From JAPWJZ01 sp041287865 (GTDB lineage Bacteria > Pseudomonadota > Alphaproteobacteria > Micavibrionales > UBA2020), in contig JBGGMV010000087.1 in the NCBI GenBank assembly GCA_041287865.1, forward strand, positions 1 to 64,000: 64,000 bases of DNA, given 5' to 3'. The stretch's first letter is position 1. Each line of letters begins with the position of its first letter. The notes under the pieces are model-generated. The model searched no databases. It was not told the DNA's origin and was given only the letters and a program-made list of their open reading frames with translations. Below are positions 35,763-43,521 of this stretch, one piece after another. Made by a program: the position numbers and the translations under genes.

Positions 35763-38700
35763 GGCTTTGGATCCATCTTGTTATGGGCCTTGTTCATGGC
35801 CCGGCGTTTCTGGCTGTTAGGCACAGCAGTAAAGCTGCCGGTTTTCTTCACTTTCTCTAGCAGTAGTCCGACGATGCCCATGGGGATTTCTTCGGGATTG
35901 CTTCCTAGCGAGACACCCACGTCCTGGAAGCTTTTGTTACCCTTAATCTCCTTGGCCATACGTTCCATGTTCGTCCCCGGACGGCCGATGATGGCCGTGT
36001 CGAAGGTGATCTTGTCCGAATATTCGAACATGGTCTTGATACGCTCTTTCGATTTTTCCGCGTCGAACATGTCGCCGTCGGAAATAATCAGTACGTGCGT
36101 AAATCCTGACAGCGTGCCGCTCTTGCCGCGCTGCTCGCCGATCGTCTTGGCGACTTTTTTAATTGCGGGCGCGAGGTCGGTGCCGGAATTGAGGCCCTTT
36201 TGCGCCTTGGCCATCGCTTTGCCGATCTCGACGCGGTCGGAACCGGGCGTGATCAGCATCGGCGGGTCGCTGTCGCCCCACATGCCGACGTAGACGTTCA
36301 TCTTCATGTCCTTGCCGCTGGCGGCTTCGAACATGATGGCGGCCGATTGCAGCGCCGAGAGAAGCGGCGTGCCGTTCATCGAGCCGGAACCGTCGATCAT
36401 GATGACGATATCGATTTCGGTCGGGACCATTTTCACCTGATCGGTGTGGAAGCGCTTGAGATCCTGCTCCTCCACGTTGCCGGTCAGCTTCTTGATGGTC
36501 AGGTTCTTGTGCGCTTCCTGGTTGAAGCGGTCCTTCACCTCGCCGTTTTCGGGCAGGATGTCGAGCGTCGGGGACACCGCGCGCTTGCGCTGCAGCTGGC
36601 GTTCCTGAACGTCCTTGAACAGTTTCCTCACGCGGCTGATGGGGCCCGCGAGTTCGGCCACGCGTTTCTGGTAGTCTGTCCAGTCGAGCTTGGACAGTTC
36701 CTCCAGCGAACGGCCGTCGCCATGGCCGGCCTGCTTGGAAGGCTTGCCGCCCTTCTTGCCCTGCTTGCCGGGCTTGTCGCCGTCTCCGTCACCATCAGCG
36801 TCCTGGCCGTCTTCGCCGTCGCCTTCCTGGCCTTTTTCTTTCTTCTTCTTTTTCTTCTCGAGTTCTTTTTCGAGATCGTCGGCGGTCTGGCCGTCAGCGT
36901 CTTCGCCGTCGGCATCTTCACCGTCCGCGTCCTCGCCATCGGCATCTTCGCCGTCAGCGTCTTCGCCATCGGCGTCTTTACCTTCGCCGTTGGGATCGAG
37001 TTCGTCGGAGGGCACTTCGGTCGCGCCCTTGGGAGCAGGCTGGTCGCCGGCGCCTTCGACGGGGACGGTTTCTTCGTCGTCCTGGCCGAGCTTGCCTTCT
37101 TTGCCCTTTTTGCCTTTGCCCTGCTTGTCGCCATCGGCGTCAGCGTCCTGATCGTCGCCGTCCTGGCCTTCGCCCTGATCGTCGCCGTCTTCGTCGCCCT
37201 TCTGGCCTTTGTCGCCTTTTTCCTTCTTGTCGCCCTTTTTGCCTTTATCTTTCTTGTCGCCTTTTTTGCCGTCCTTGGCGTCTTTTTCCTGACCGTCTTT
37301 GCCTTCCTGACCGTCCTGATCGTCGCCATCGGCATCGTCGGAATCAGCGTCGTCCTGCTCGCCTTGCGGCTTGCCGCGCTGTTTCTTGCCTTTTTTGCCC
37401 TTCTGGCGCTTGCCCTTGCCTTTGCCCTGACCCTGGCCTTCTTGACCGTCCTGACCATCCTGGCCGTCCTGACCGTCTTGATCCTGACCGTCATCGCCAT
37501 CGTCGCCGTCCTGGTCCTGATCGAGGTCCTTGGCGTCCTGTTTCTTCTGGTTCTTGGGATCCTTCTGCGCCTTGTCCAGATTTTCGTCGATCTGGTCATT
37601 GGCCATCTTGAGGATTTTCTGGATCAGCTCTTCAGCGTAATCGCGCCAGATTTCATCGATGATTTCCTTGCGCTCGCTGTCCGCGCGCTCGACGCGGCTT
37701 TTCAGGTTGGCCCAGCCGAACAGGCGTTCGTGCTGCTTGGGCTGCAGGTTTTCGAGACCTTTCGGGCCGCCGCAGAGTTCGCGCAGGCGCACGAAATCGG
37801 GGTGCGCGATGCCGTCTTCGTCGCCGGCGGGGTTCGCCTTCAGCGTCGAGGTCTTGCGCACGAGGTTCGGGTCGACGCCGACCTTGAACCAGCCGGTATC
37901 GGTGTTTTCGAACAGGTCGTTGTTCTGGAAGAAGCTCAGCTGAACCGTGTTGCAGAGGTTCATGTAGCGGCGCAGCTCGTCCGACATGCCGTCGGCGGGC
38001 AGGCGCGTGAGACCGATGCCGCGATGCGTGACGGCCGTGTTGTTCAGCGACACGCCGTAATCCTGCAGAACCTGCTGGCCCATGTTCGACACGAATTTAT
38101 TCGCGACGTTTTCTTCGGCGGCCGAGAACAGCATGTGGCGGAGCTGCCATTCGGTGGAGAGCAGCGTGAGTTTCTTGTATTCCTCGGGCTTGAGTTTGGG
38201 GCCCTTCTTCATCTGCGCCAGCTTTGACTTCTTCATCAGCGGCTGCATTTCCTTGAAGACTTCTTTCATGCGCTTCGGGTAAGTCACCGACAGAAGCGAA
38301 TGGCCGATTTCGCGGTAGACGTCGGCGCGCGCGTGTTCGAAGCCCACGATCATCGACTGCATGAAGTCGATGTTGATGAGGTTCTTGTTGCGATCGAACG
38401 TGAAGCCCGTGCCGGGATCGCCCCAGGCGTATTTCGTGTCTTTATCGCGCAGCGCTTCGCGCACGTGGTGCGCGTGCGACAGAAGTTCCTGATACGCGTG
38501 TTCCGTGCCCGTCACCTGTTTCCACAGGTCGGTGCCCGTCAGCGTCACGCCTTCGGCGGGCGGCTTCGTCCATGTCTTCAGCGCATCGGGGTTGAGCGAG
38601 AGGTAGGCAAGCGCCGCGCCCCATGCCAGTTGTTTTTCGGGCGTATCGAATTTCGGTTCCTGCGGGGCCTTGCCGGTGGCGGCGGCCTCCAGCACGTTCA

Positions 38701-38893
38701 GCGCTTCCTGCTTGAATTCTTCCGTGTTGTCGCGGATGCCGCCGATGAATTTCTGCAGTTCTTCGAGCGTGAAGGGCTGGGGCTTTTCTTCGTCCTGCGC
38801 GGCACGGATTTTGCCATTGAGCATCAGGCGCTGGCGCGTGAGAGGTTCGCGCAGCACATTCTCAAACTTCCGTCTGTCTTTCGGGTCGCTCAT
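35759..38893 (-). CDS. Giant acidic von Willebrand A protein, partner of the AAA+ ATPase (CobT-like layout)
   Basis: 1044 residues. The N-terminal 450 residues are helical, unrecognised, and include RADVYREIGHSLLSVTYPKR, whose REIGH resembles a degenerate zinc-peptidase helix. About 450-720 is an extreme low-complexity Asp/Gly/Gln/Lys tract with DGQDGQ and GEDAD repeats. The C-terminal VWA domain (about 825-1020) has an intact MIDAS: DGSGS (834-838), Thr in SGTD and Asp in SDGD. The order helical domain, acidic linker, VWA recalls the cobaltochelatase subunit CobT, but the VWA sequence is unlike it and the protein nearly twice as long. First gene of the operon; GGAG precedes the ATG. Confidence 0.82.
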   Translation of the reverse strand: MSDPKDRRKFENVLREPLTRQRLMLNGKIRAAQDEEKPQPFTLEELQKFIGGIRDNTEEFKQEALNVLEAAATGKAPQEPKFDTPEKQLAWGAALAYLSLNPDALKTWTKPPAEGVTLTGTDLWKQVTGTEHAYQELLSHAHHVREALRDKDTKYAWGDPGTGFTFDRNKNLINIDFMQSMIVGFEHARADVYREIGHSLLSVTYPKRMKEVFKEMQPLMKKSKLAQMKKGPKLKPEEYKKLTLLSTEWQLRHMLFSAAEENVANKFVSNMGQQVLQDYGVSLNNTAVTHRGIGLTRLPADGMSDELRRYMNLCNTVQLSFFQNNDLFENTDTGWFKVGVDPNLVRKTSTLKANPAGDEDGIAHPDFVRLRELCGGPKGLENLQPKQHERLFGWANLKSRVERADSERKEIIDEIWRDYAEELIQKILKMANDQIDENLDKAQKDPKNQKKQDAKDLDQDQDGDDGDDGQDQDGQDGQDGQDGQEGQGQGKGKGKRQKGKKGKKQRGKPQGEQDDADSDDADGDDQDGQEGKDGQEKDAKDGKKGDKKDKGKKGDKKEKGDKGQKGDEDGDDQGEGQDGDDQDADADGDKQGKGKKGKEGKLGQDDEETVPVEGAGDQPAPKGATEVPSDELDPNGEGKDADGEDADGEDADGEDADGEDADGEDADGQTADDLEKELEKKKKKKEKGQEGDGEDGQDADGDGDGDKPGKQGKKGGKPSKQAGHGDGRSLEELSKLDWTDYQKRVAELAGPISRVRKLFKDVQERQLQRKRAVSPTLDILPENGEVKDRFNQEAHKNLTIKKLTGNVEEQDLKRFHTDQVKMVPTEIDIVIMIDGSGSMNGTPLLSALQSAAIMFEAASGKDMKMNVYVGMWGDSDPPMLITPGSDRVEIGKAMAKAQKGLNSGTDLAPAIKKVAKTIGEQRGKSGTLSGFTHVLIISDGDMFDAEKSKERIKTMFEYSDKITFDTAIIGRPGTNMERMAKEIKGNKSFQDVGVSLGSNPEEIPMGIVGLLLEKVKKTGSFTAVPNSQKRRAMNKAHNKMDPKP
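36830..37560 (-). repeat. Low-complexity acidic coding repeats
   Basis: Codes for runs such as GQDGQDGQ, DKKDKGKKGDKKEKG and five consecutive GEDAD units (15-base repeat). All frames look open on both strands here because of composition; only the minus-strand VWA frame is real. Confidence 0.8.
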
Positions 38894-38921
38894 TTATATG
38901 GTCGCTCCGGACATAAAGCCG

Positions 38922-38936
38922 TTAAACAGTCGTTAA
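38922..38936. promoter_or_regulatory. CtrA-type box upstream of the VWA/AAA operon
   Basis: TTAA-ACAGTCG-TTAA is a perfect TTAA-N7-TTAA element, the full CtrA site of Alphaproteobacteria. It lies 29-43 bases before the ATG at 38893, overlapping the likely promoter. On the minus strand it reads TTAA-CGACTGT-TTAA. Confidence 0.5.
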
Positions 38937-39149
38937 ACTTTACCCTTTGATCAACGCGAATCCCCTGCCGGTTTAATGCATAGACGGCTGAAGAAACGAG
39001 GCGTTTTTGATCGAGAACGACGCTAACATTTTTTATAACCTCTACAAAGAGGTAAAAACGCAAGAGAGTTAAAATCTTTACGCTGCAAAGCAGCATTTTA
39101 TTTCAAAAAATATGGGTGCTTGCGCCATAAATTTCACAATCTATTTTGA

Positions 39150-40199
39150 TTATGAAAATTTAATTTTTACCATAATTATGAGCGAAAGAAAGGCTATTAC
39201 ACAAAGAAAGCTAACAAAAATAAGCATTCGGCCCCGCTTGAGGTCGTTCACCGTCACGCGCGCGGAGGAGTTTTCGGGCCCGATCCACTGCGTTTCCGGA
39301 ATCCCCGAGCCGCGATATTTCGCAGGACCGCCCAAAGTTATCCCCAGCGCGCCCGCCATGCCGCCGACAAGGATTCCGCGCGCCAGCGCATGGAATCGGC
39401 CCGCCTGAGTCGCGGATGTTTTCAGCGCGCGAAAACCGTTCGCCTTGCTGACAACCAGCGCGGCCGCGGCAAAAAAGAAAAGCGAAATAATCGACGGAAT
39501 GAAATCGAGCAGCTTTTCCACCAGCCGCGCCGCGCGCGCGAAAGAAAAATGTTCCGATCTCAGCAGCTCCCAGGCTTCTCCGGCCGCGATCATCACGGTG
39601 TAAAGCGCAAGACCCGTCGTGCCGAGCGCAAGATAATAGAACCCCGGCGCGACAAGATAGCGGTTGAAGGCGACGGCGCCGAATTCAAGGCTTTTTCGCA
39701 CAATCGTATGCGCGTCGGCCTGCGCCATTTCTTCGGACACATAGGGCTGCAGCGCCTTCGCCGCCGCCGGCTCCTGCTTTTTGTCGAGGCGCGCGGCAAT
39801 CTCGCGCATGACCTTGACCGGCATCATGGCCGAAACCGTCAGGGCCATCAGCGGCAGGGCGTAAAGCCAGCTTTTGCCTGCCGCGCGCACGAAATCGCGC
39901 AGGAAGAAATCGGCGAAGAAGAACAGCAGCGACAGCAGCAGCAGCGTGAGAAACCCGCGACCCGACAATTCGCGCGAGCGGCGCGTCTTGCGGTTCAGCT
40001 TGCGCCCGAGGACTCCCGCCAGCATATGCACCACGCTCCAGAGCGCGGGCCGGTATTCGCGGCGGTACGGCAGCAGCGCGCCGATCAGCAAATGCGCGAC
40101 CAGATATGCTAGCAGCAGGAAGTATCCGCTAAAAGCAACGCCGCCCTGTTCAGACAGGAGCGGCGTAACTTCAGAAAGATTGAGACTGAGCGGGTTCAG
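39150..40199 (-). CDS. CbiB/AmpE-superfamily membrane protein
   Basis: At least 313 residues from a TTG at 40091. The frame stays open upstream, adding a clear membrane helix (FSGYFLLLAYLVAHLLIG), to a CTG at 40199 two bases after the dksA stop; I give the longer form although CTG is a rare start. Four or five more helices follow. The pattern YLVAPGFYYLALGTTGLALY and the end MAGALGITLGGPAKYRGSG are characteristic of CobD/CbiB (adenosylcobinamide-phosphate synthase), but the family ENxxD core is not preserved, so it could be an AmpE-like relative of other function. It is directly downstream of dksA and beside the CobST-like operon. Confidence 0.6.
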   Translation of the reverse strand: MNPLSLNLSEVTPLLSEQGGVAFSGYFLLLAYLVAHLLIGALLPYRREYRPALWSVVHMLAGVLGRKLNRKTRRSRELSGRGFLTLLLLSLLFFFADFFLRDFVRAAGKSWLYALPLMALTVSAMMPVKVMREIAARLDKKQEPAAAKALQPYVSEEMAQADAHTIVRKSLEFGAVAFNRYLVAPGFYYLALGTTGLALYTVMIAAGEAWELLRSEHFSFARAARLVEKLLDFIPSIISLFFFAAAALVVSKANGFRALKTSATQAGRFHALARGILVGGMAGALGITLGGPAKYRGSGIPETQWIGPENSSARVTVNDLKRGRMLIFVSFLCVIAFLSLIIMVKIKFS

Positions 40200-40201
40200 G
40201 C

Positions 40202-40645
40202 TTACTCGCGCATATCGCGCTGCGTGCGTTCCTTGCGCTCGTGGCGTTCCTGCGCTTCGAGCGAGAGCGTCGCAATCGGGCGCGCCTCGAGGCGGGCGAT
40301 CGAGATCGGCTCGCCGGTTTCTTCGCAGAAGCCGTAGTTGCCGTCGTCTATTTTTTCGAGGGCGGCATTGATTTTCGAGATCAGCTTGCGCTCGCGGTCG
40401 CGCGTGCGCAATTCAAGCGCGTGGTCGGTTTCTGCCGAAGCGCGGTCGGCGATGTCGGGCTTTTGCAGGTTGTCTTCCTGCATTTCCTTGATCGTCTCGG
40501 TCGATTCAACCAGCAGCTCGGCGCGCCAGCGCAAGAGCTTCTGCCGGAAATATTCCAGCATGACGGGGTTCATGAATTTTTCCTTCTCCGACGGCTTGTA
40601 GTCGGGGGGAAGGATTGTCGATGATGTTTCGGGCAGTGAACTCAT
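40202..40645 (-). CDS. dksA: RNA polymerase-binding transcription factor DksA
   Basis: 147 residues from ATG 40645. The coiled coil carries LLRWRAELLVESTETIKEMQ and the DxxDxA tip appears as DIADRAS. The usual four-cysteine zinc finger is reduced to one Cys (YGFCEETGEPISIARLEARP), the common alphaproteobacterial form. It enters the RNA polymerase secondary channel and works with ppGpp on growth-rate and flagellar promoters. It is followed by the CbiB-like gene with a two-base gap if the CTG start is used. AGG precedes the ATG. Confidence 0.92.
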   Translation of the reverse strand: MSSLPETSSTILPPDYKPSEKEKFMNPVMLEYFRQKLLRWRAELLVESTETIKEMQEDNLQKPDIADRASAETDHALELRTRDRERKLISKINAALEKIDDGNYGFCEETGEPISIARLEARPIATLSLEAQERHERKERTQRDMRE

Positions 40646-40777
40646 GGTCTTTACCTTAAACTGATGCTTGTCCTGCAATTATAGGCCGCTGCCCCTTAAC
40701 AAACAATGGGGAGGGCCAGATTCTGCTCTGATTACAGAAAATCAGGGCAAATTTCCAGCAAAATCTGCAAAATTTAG

Positions 40778-41203
40778 CTATTTCAGGCTATGTTTTGCCA
40801 GTTCAACCTGCACTCGCAGGTCGATTTCATCCAGCACCGCGGCCAGCACCGGATCCATGATTTTCTCGCGCTGCTTGGTCACCATGCGTTCCAGCTGCTC
40901 GAGCGCCGAGACGGGAATGCCGCCGGTCAGCAGGCCCATGCGGATACGGTCGAGCTGGTCGAGCATATCGATCCCCTGCCGCTTCGCGCGCTTGGTGGAT
41001 TCAGTGCTGTCGCCCGCTTCCTGCACGCTCAGGAGCGCATCGAGCGCATTGGTTTGCATAACACCGGAGGCGGGTTTCGAGGATGCCGCTTCCTCGCCGC
41101 TATCCACCATGCCGCTGAACGACGTGCCTGAAGCGCCTTTATTGGCGCCCGTTTTGGATACGCCTTTGGAGGATTGCGACTTGTTCGGGCCTTCGATTTT
41201 CAT
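40778..41203 (-). CDS. fliX: Flagellar assembly regulator FliX
   Basis: 141 residues. The N-terminal half is polar (Ser/Gly/Lys); the C-terminal helical domain (DALLSVQEAGD; DMLDQLDRIRMGLLTGGI; VLDEIDLRVQVELAK) is the FliX signature. In Caulobacter FliX couples early basal-body assembly to activity of the sigma-54 activator FlbD, which is encoded at 58819. It is divergent from flgI as in Caulobacter. A TATAAT at 41217-41212 on the minus strand ends eight bases before the ATG, so the mRNA could be nearly leaderless. Confidence 0.9.
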   Translation of the reverse strand: MKIEGPNKSQSSKGVSKTGANKGASGTSFSGMVDSGEEAASSKPASGVMQTNALDALLSVQEAGDSTESTKRAKRQGIDMLDQLDRIRMGLLTGGIPVSALEQLERMVTKQREKIMDPVLAAVLDEIDLRVQVELAKHSLK

Positions 41204-41242
41204 GTCTATACATTATAGGCATCATATGCGGCCAAAACCAAC

Positions 41243-41259
41243 GGGCAATATTTGCCCGA
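41243..41259. promoter_or_regulatory. Palindrome CGGGCAA-N3-TTGCCCG, candidate FlbD site
   Basis: Perfect 7-bp arms with a three-base centre, in the fliX-flgI gap, 60-76 bases upstream of the sigma-54 promoter, the usual place for an enhancer. The same format recurs at 54933 before fliF. Confidence 0.5.
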
Positions 41260-41318
41260 TACGCCCGATGCCCCGCCCCGGCCCATCACAAAACCCTGAT
41301 AAATCATGTTTTTAACTC

Positions 41319-41334
41319 TGGCACGGTTCTCGCA
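41319..41334 (+). promoter_or_regulatory. Sigma-54 promoter of flgI
   Basis: TGGCAC-ggttc-TCGCA has the GG and GC doublets with ten bases between them. It lies about 42 bases before the flgI ATG. Confidence 0.7.
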
Positions 41335-41375
41335 ACTGTTTCCTGTGGGAGAAACTGACTCTGGGAGGGGTCGTC

Positions 41376-42590
41376 ATGAAGACAATATTAAAGATGCTGA
41401 TCGTCATGGGAGTGGCCTTCATATTGGCCGGCAGCGCCGCATATGCGGATGGCGGCGATTTCCCAAACACAGGCTCAGGCGGCAACGCCAAGATCACCCG
41501 GGCCGCGCCCTCGCCCGCGCACAAAAGCGGCAAAGGCGAACTGGGCGGCAATACCCGCATCAAGGACATCGTTGAATTCGAAGGCGTGCGCGACAACATG
41601 CTGGTCGGCTACGGCCTTGTCGTCGGCCTGAATGGCTCGGGCGACAGCATGAACAACGCGCCTTTCACCAAGCAATCATTGATCGGTATGCTGGACCGTC
41701 TCGGCGTCAACATCCGCGATGAAAAGCTGAACACCAAGAACATCGCGGCCGTCATGGTCACCTCGACCCTGCCGCCCTTCACCAACCAGGGTGCCCGCAT
41801 CGACACCACCATCTCGGCCCTTGGCGACGCCAAGAGCCTGCAGGGCGGCACGCTGCTCGTCACGCCGCTGATGGGTGCTGACGGTCAGGTCTATGCCGTT
41901 GCACAGGGCCCCGTTGCCGTCGCTGGCTTCACCGCCACGGGCGATGCCGGTTCTGTCACACAAAACATCCCCACCACCGGCCGCATCGCATCCGGCGCCA
42001 TCGTCGAGCGCGAAATTGCCTTCAACATGGACCAAATGCAGCAGACGCGCCTTGCGCTCCGCAACCCCGACTTCACCACCGCGCGCCGCATCGCCGCCGC
42101 CATCAATAACCATACAGGCTACCCGATTGCGAGCGCGGATAACCCGGCTTCCGTCACCATGCGCCTGCCCCCCGGCTATCAGGGCGGCGTTGTGAACATG
42201 ATCACCGATATCGAGCAACTGCGCATCGCGCCCGACCAGATCGCGCGTGTCGTGATTGACGAACGCTCCGGCGTGATCGTGATGGGCAAGGACGTGCGCA
42301 TCTCGACCGTCGCGCTTGCACAAGGCAACCTGACCATCCGCATCAACGAAACGCCGCAGGTATCACAGCCCAACGCGTTTGCTGAAGGCGACACCGTGGT
42401 CGTCCCCCGCTCCGACATCCAGGTCACGACCGAGGAAGGCAACAAGATCGCCGTCCTGCCCGAAGGCGTCAGCCTGCAGGCGCTGGTCACCAGCCTGAAC
42501 GCGCTGGGCGTCGGCCCGCGCGACGTGATCACCATCCTGCAGTCCATCAAGGCTTCCGGTGCGCTGCAAGCAGATATCGAGGTGATGTAA
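41376..42590 (+). CDS. flgI: Flagellar P-ring protein FlgI
   Basis: 404 residues. A signal peptide (about 1-24, ending AAYA) is followed by a short Gly/Lys-rich stretch and the FlgI body: RIKDIVEFEGVRDNMLVGYGLVVGLNGSGD, NIAAVMVTSTLPPF and the late VVPRSDIQVTTEEG. It builds the periplasmic bushing ring around the flagellar rod. The gene is driven by the sigma-54 promoter just upstream and shares one base with flgJ (TAATG). The 30-odd residues between leader and body are longer than in most homologues. Confidence 0.95.
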   Translation: MKTILKMLIVMGVAFILAGSAAYADGGDFPNTGSGGNAKITRAAPSPAHKSGKGELGGNTRIKDIVEFEGVRDNMLVGYGLVVGLNGSGDSMNNAPFTKQSLIGMLDRLGVNIRDEKLNTKNIAAVMVTSTLPPFTNQGARIDTTISALGDAKSLQGGTLLVTPLMGADGQVYAVAQGPVAVAGFTATGDAGSVTQNIPTTGRIASGAIVEREIAFNMDQMQQTRLALRNPDFTTARRIAAAINNHTGYPIASADNPASVTMRLPPGYQGGVVNMITDIEQLRIAPDQIARVVIDERSGVIVMGKDVRISTVALAQGNLTIRINETPQVSQPNAFAEGDTVVVPRSDIQVTTEEGNKIAVLPEGVSLQALVTSLNALGVGPRDVITILQSIKASGALQADIEVM

Positions 42591-42901
42591 TGCCAAGCCT
42601 TCCCGCCACACCCGTCTCCGCCGAACTCGCCATGCACCAGGTGCAGGCCCGCGCCCAGGAGCCCAAGGACAAGGCCGCCGCGAAAGAATTCGAGGCAATG
42701 TTCATGTCGGAAATGTTCAACCACATGTTCGAAGGCGTAGACACAGACCCGTTATTCGGCGGCGGCGGCGGGGAGAAAATGTTCCGCAGCATGCTGATCC
42801 AGGAATACGGCAAGACCATGGCCAAGGGCAAAGGCATCGGCATTTCCGACCAGATACAGAAATTCATGCTGCAAACACAAGAAAAAGCAAAGGGGTTATA
42901 A
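42590..42901 (+). CDS. flgJ: Rod-binding protein, FlgJ N-terminal domain type
   Basis: 103 residues with only the rod-binding domain: AAKEFEAMFMSEMFNHMFEG and the GGGGGEKMFRSMLIQEYG stretch. The muramidase half of enteric FlgJ is absent, as usual in Alphaproteobacteria (also named CheL). It helps rod assembly through the cell wall. Its ATG overlaps the flgI stop by one base. Confidence 0.88.
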   Translation: MPSLPATPVSAELAMHQVQARAQEPKDKAAAKEFEAMFMSEMFNHMFEGVDTDPLFGGGGGEKMFRSMLIQEYGKTMAKGKGIGISDQIQKFMLQTQEKAKGL

Positions 42902-42903
42902 AA

Positions 42904-43362
42904 ATGAAAGCAGTCGCATCGAAACAATCGCTATCCTCCGACATCGGCTCCGTCCTCAAACTGATCGAGGACTTCGGCCGCCTGCTGGAAAAAGAAACCG
43001 CCGCGCTGAAATCGGTCGACTTCAAGGCCGTCGACGCGCTGCAGGAACAAAAGCGCGACTACGCGCAACGCTATCACACGCTGGTCACGGGCCTGTCGGA
43101 GCGCAAGGCGGAGATCGCCCAGCTCGACCTTAAAACCCGCGAGCGCCTTATTCTGGCGCGCACCGCGTTCACCGAAATCCTCAATGACAACCTGCGTACG
43201 CTGGAGGCGGCCAAGGACGGCACGAAACGCCTCGTCGGCAGAATACTCGACGCGGCGCGCCGGGCCGTCATTGACGATAAGCAAACCAACTATTCAGCGA
43301 AAGGACACACGCAAGCTTACAAGACCTCCACGCTTTCCCTCAGCGTGGACCAGAAACTTTAA
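42904..43362 (+). CDS. FlgN-like flagellar export chaperone
   Basis: 152 residues, entirely helical: IGSVLKLIEDFGRLLEKETAALKSVDF, then two long helices and an unstructured SALGHT-like polar tail. The size, the paired-helix pattern with LLEKETAALKS and the position after the FlgJ domain gene fit FlgN, the chaperone of hook-associated proteins. It begins two bases after flgJ and ends before a strong terminator, so flgI-flgJ-flgN forms one transcript. Confidence 0.7.
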   Translation: MKAVASKQSLSSDIGSVLKLIEDFGRLLEKETAALKSVDFKAVDALQEQKRDYAQRYHTLVTGLSERKAEIAQLDLKTRERLILARTAFTEILNDNLRTLEAAKDGTKRLVGRILDAARRAVIDDKQTNYSAKGHTQAYKTSTLSLSVDQKL

Positions 43363-43390
43363 AGAGTACTACCCTCCCTCCCAAGAGAGC

Positions 43391-43438
43391 GGGCCGCCTG
43401 ATCATGTATCAGGCGGCCCATTGGGCATTTTATTTTTT
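43391..43438 (+). terminator. Intrinsic terminator after the flgI operon
   Basis: GGGCCGCCTGAT and ATCAGGCGGCCC form a perfect 12-bp stem with a five-base loop at 43391-43419, followed after a few bases by a T-rich tail. Confidence 0.85.
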
Positions 43439-43472
43439 GCCCGCATGAAAAAGTTTTCTCCCAGAAAAAATC

Positions 43473-43488
43473 TGGCACGCTCCCTGCA
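43473..43488 (+). promoter_or_regulatory. Sigma-54 promoter of fliK-flgD
   Basis: TGGCAC-gctcc-CTGCA, with GG and GC ten bases apart, lies 34 bases before the fliK start. Confidence 0.75.
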
Positions 43489-43521
43489 AGGATACTTCCG
43501 GATACATACGCGAGGTCCATT

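Noticed and set aside
32970..36293. Plus-strand open frame of about 1107 codons
   Set aside because: Antisense to the AAA+ ATPase and VWA genes. No domain, and rich in Arg/Gly/Val as expected of a shadow.
36200..38227. Hydrophobic plus-strand frame of 675 codons resembling a membrane protein
   Set aside because: Reverse complement of the acidic Asp/Gly/Lys tract yields Val/Leu/Phe/Ala codons; the hydrophobicity is a composition artefact.
38890..39096. Short 68-codon frame upstream of the VWA gene
   Set aside because: Low-complexity, overlaps the probable promoter and CtrA box, no ribosome binding site.
43423..43443. GGGCA...TTGCCCG as a third FlbD palindrome
   Set aside because: The arms are nine or more bases apart rather than three and fall in the T-tail of the terminator.
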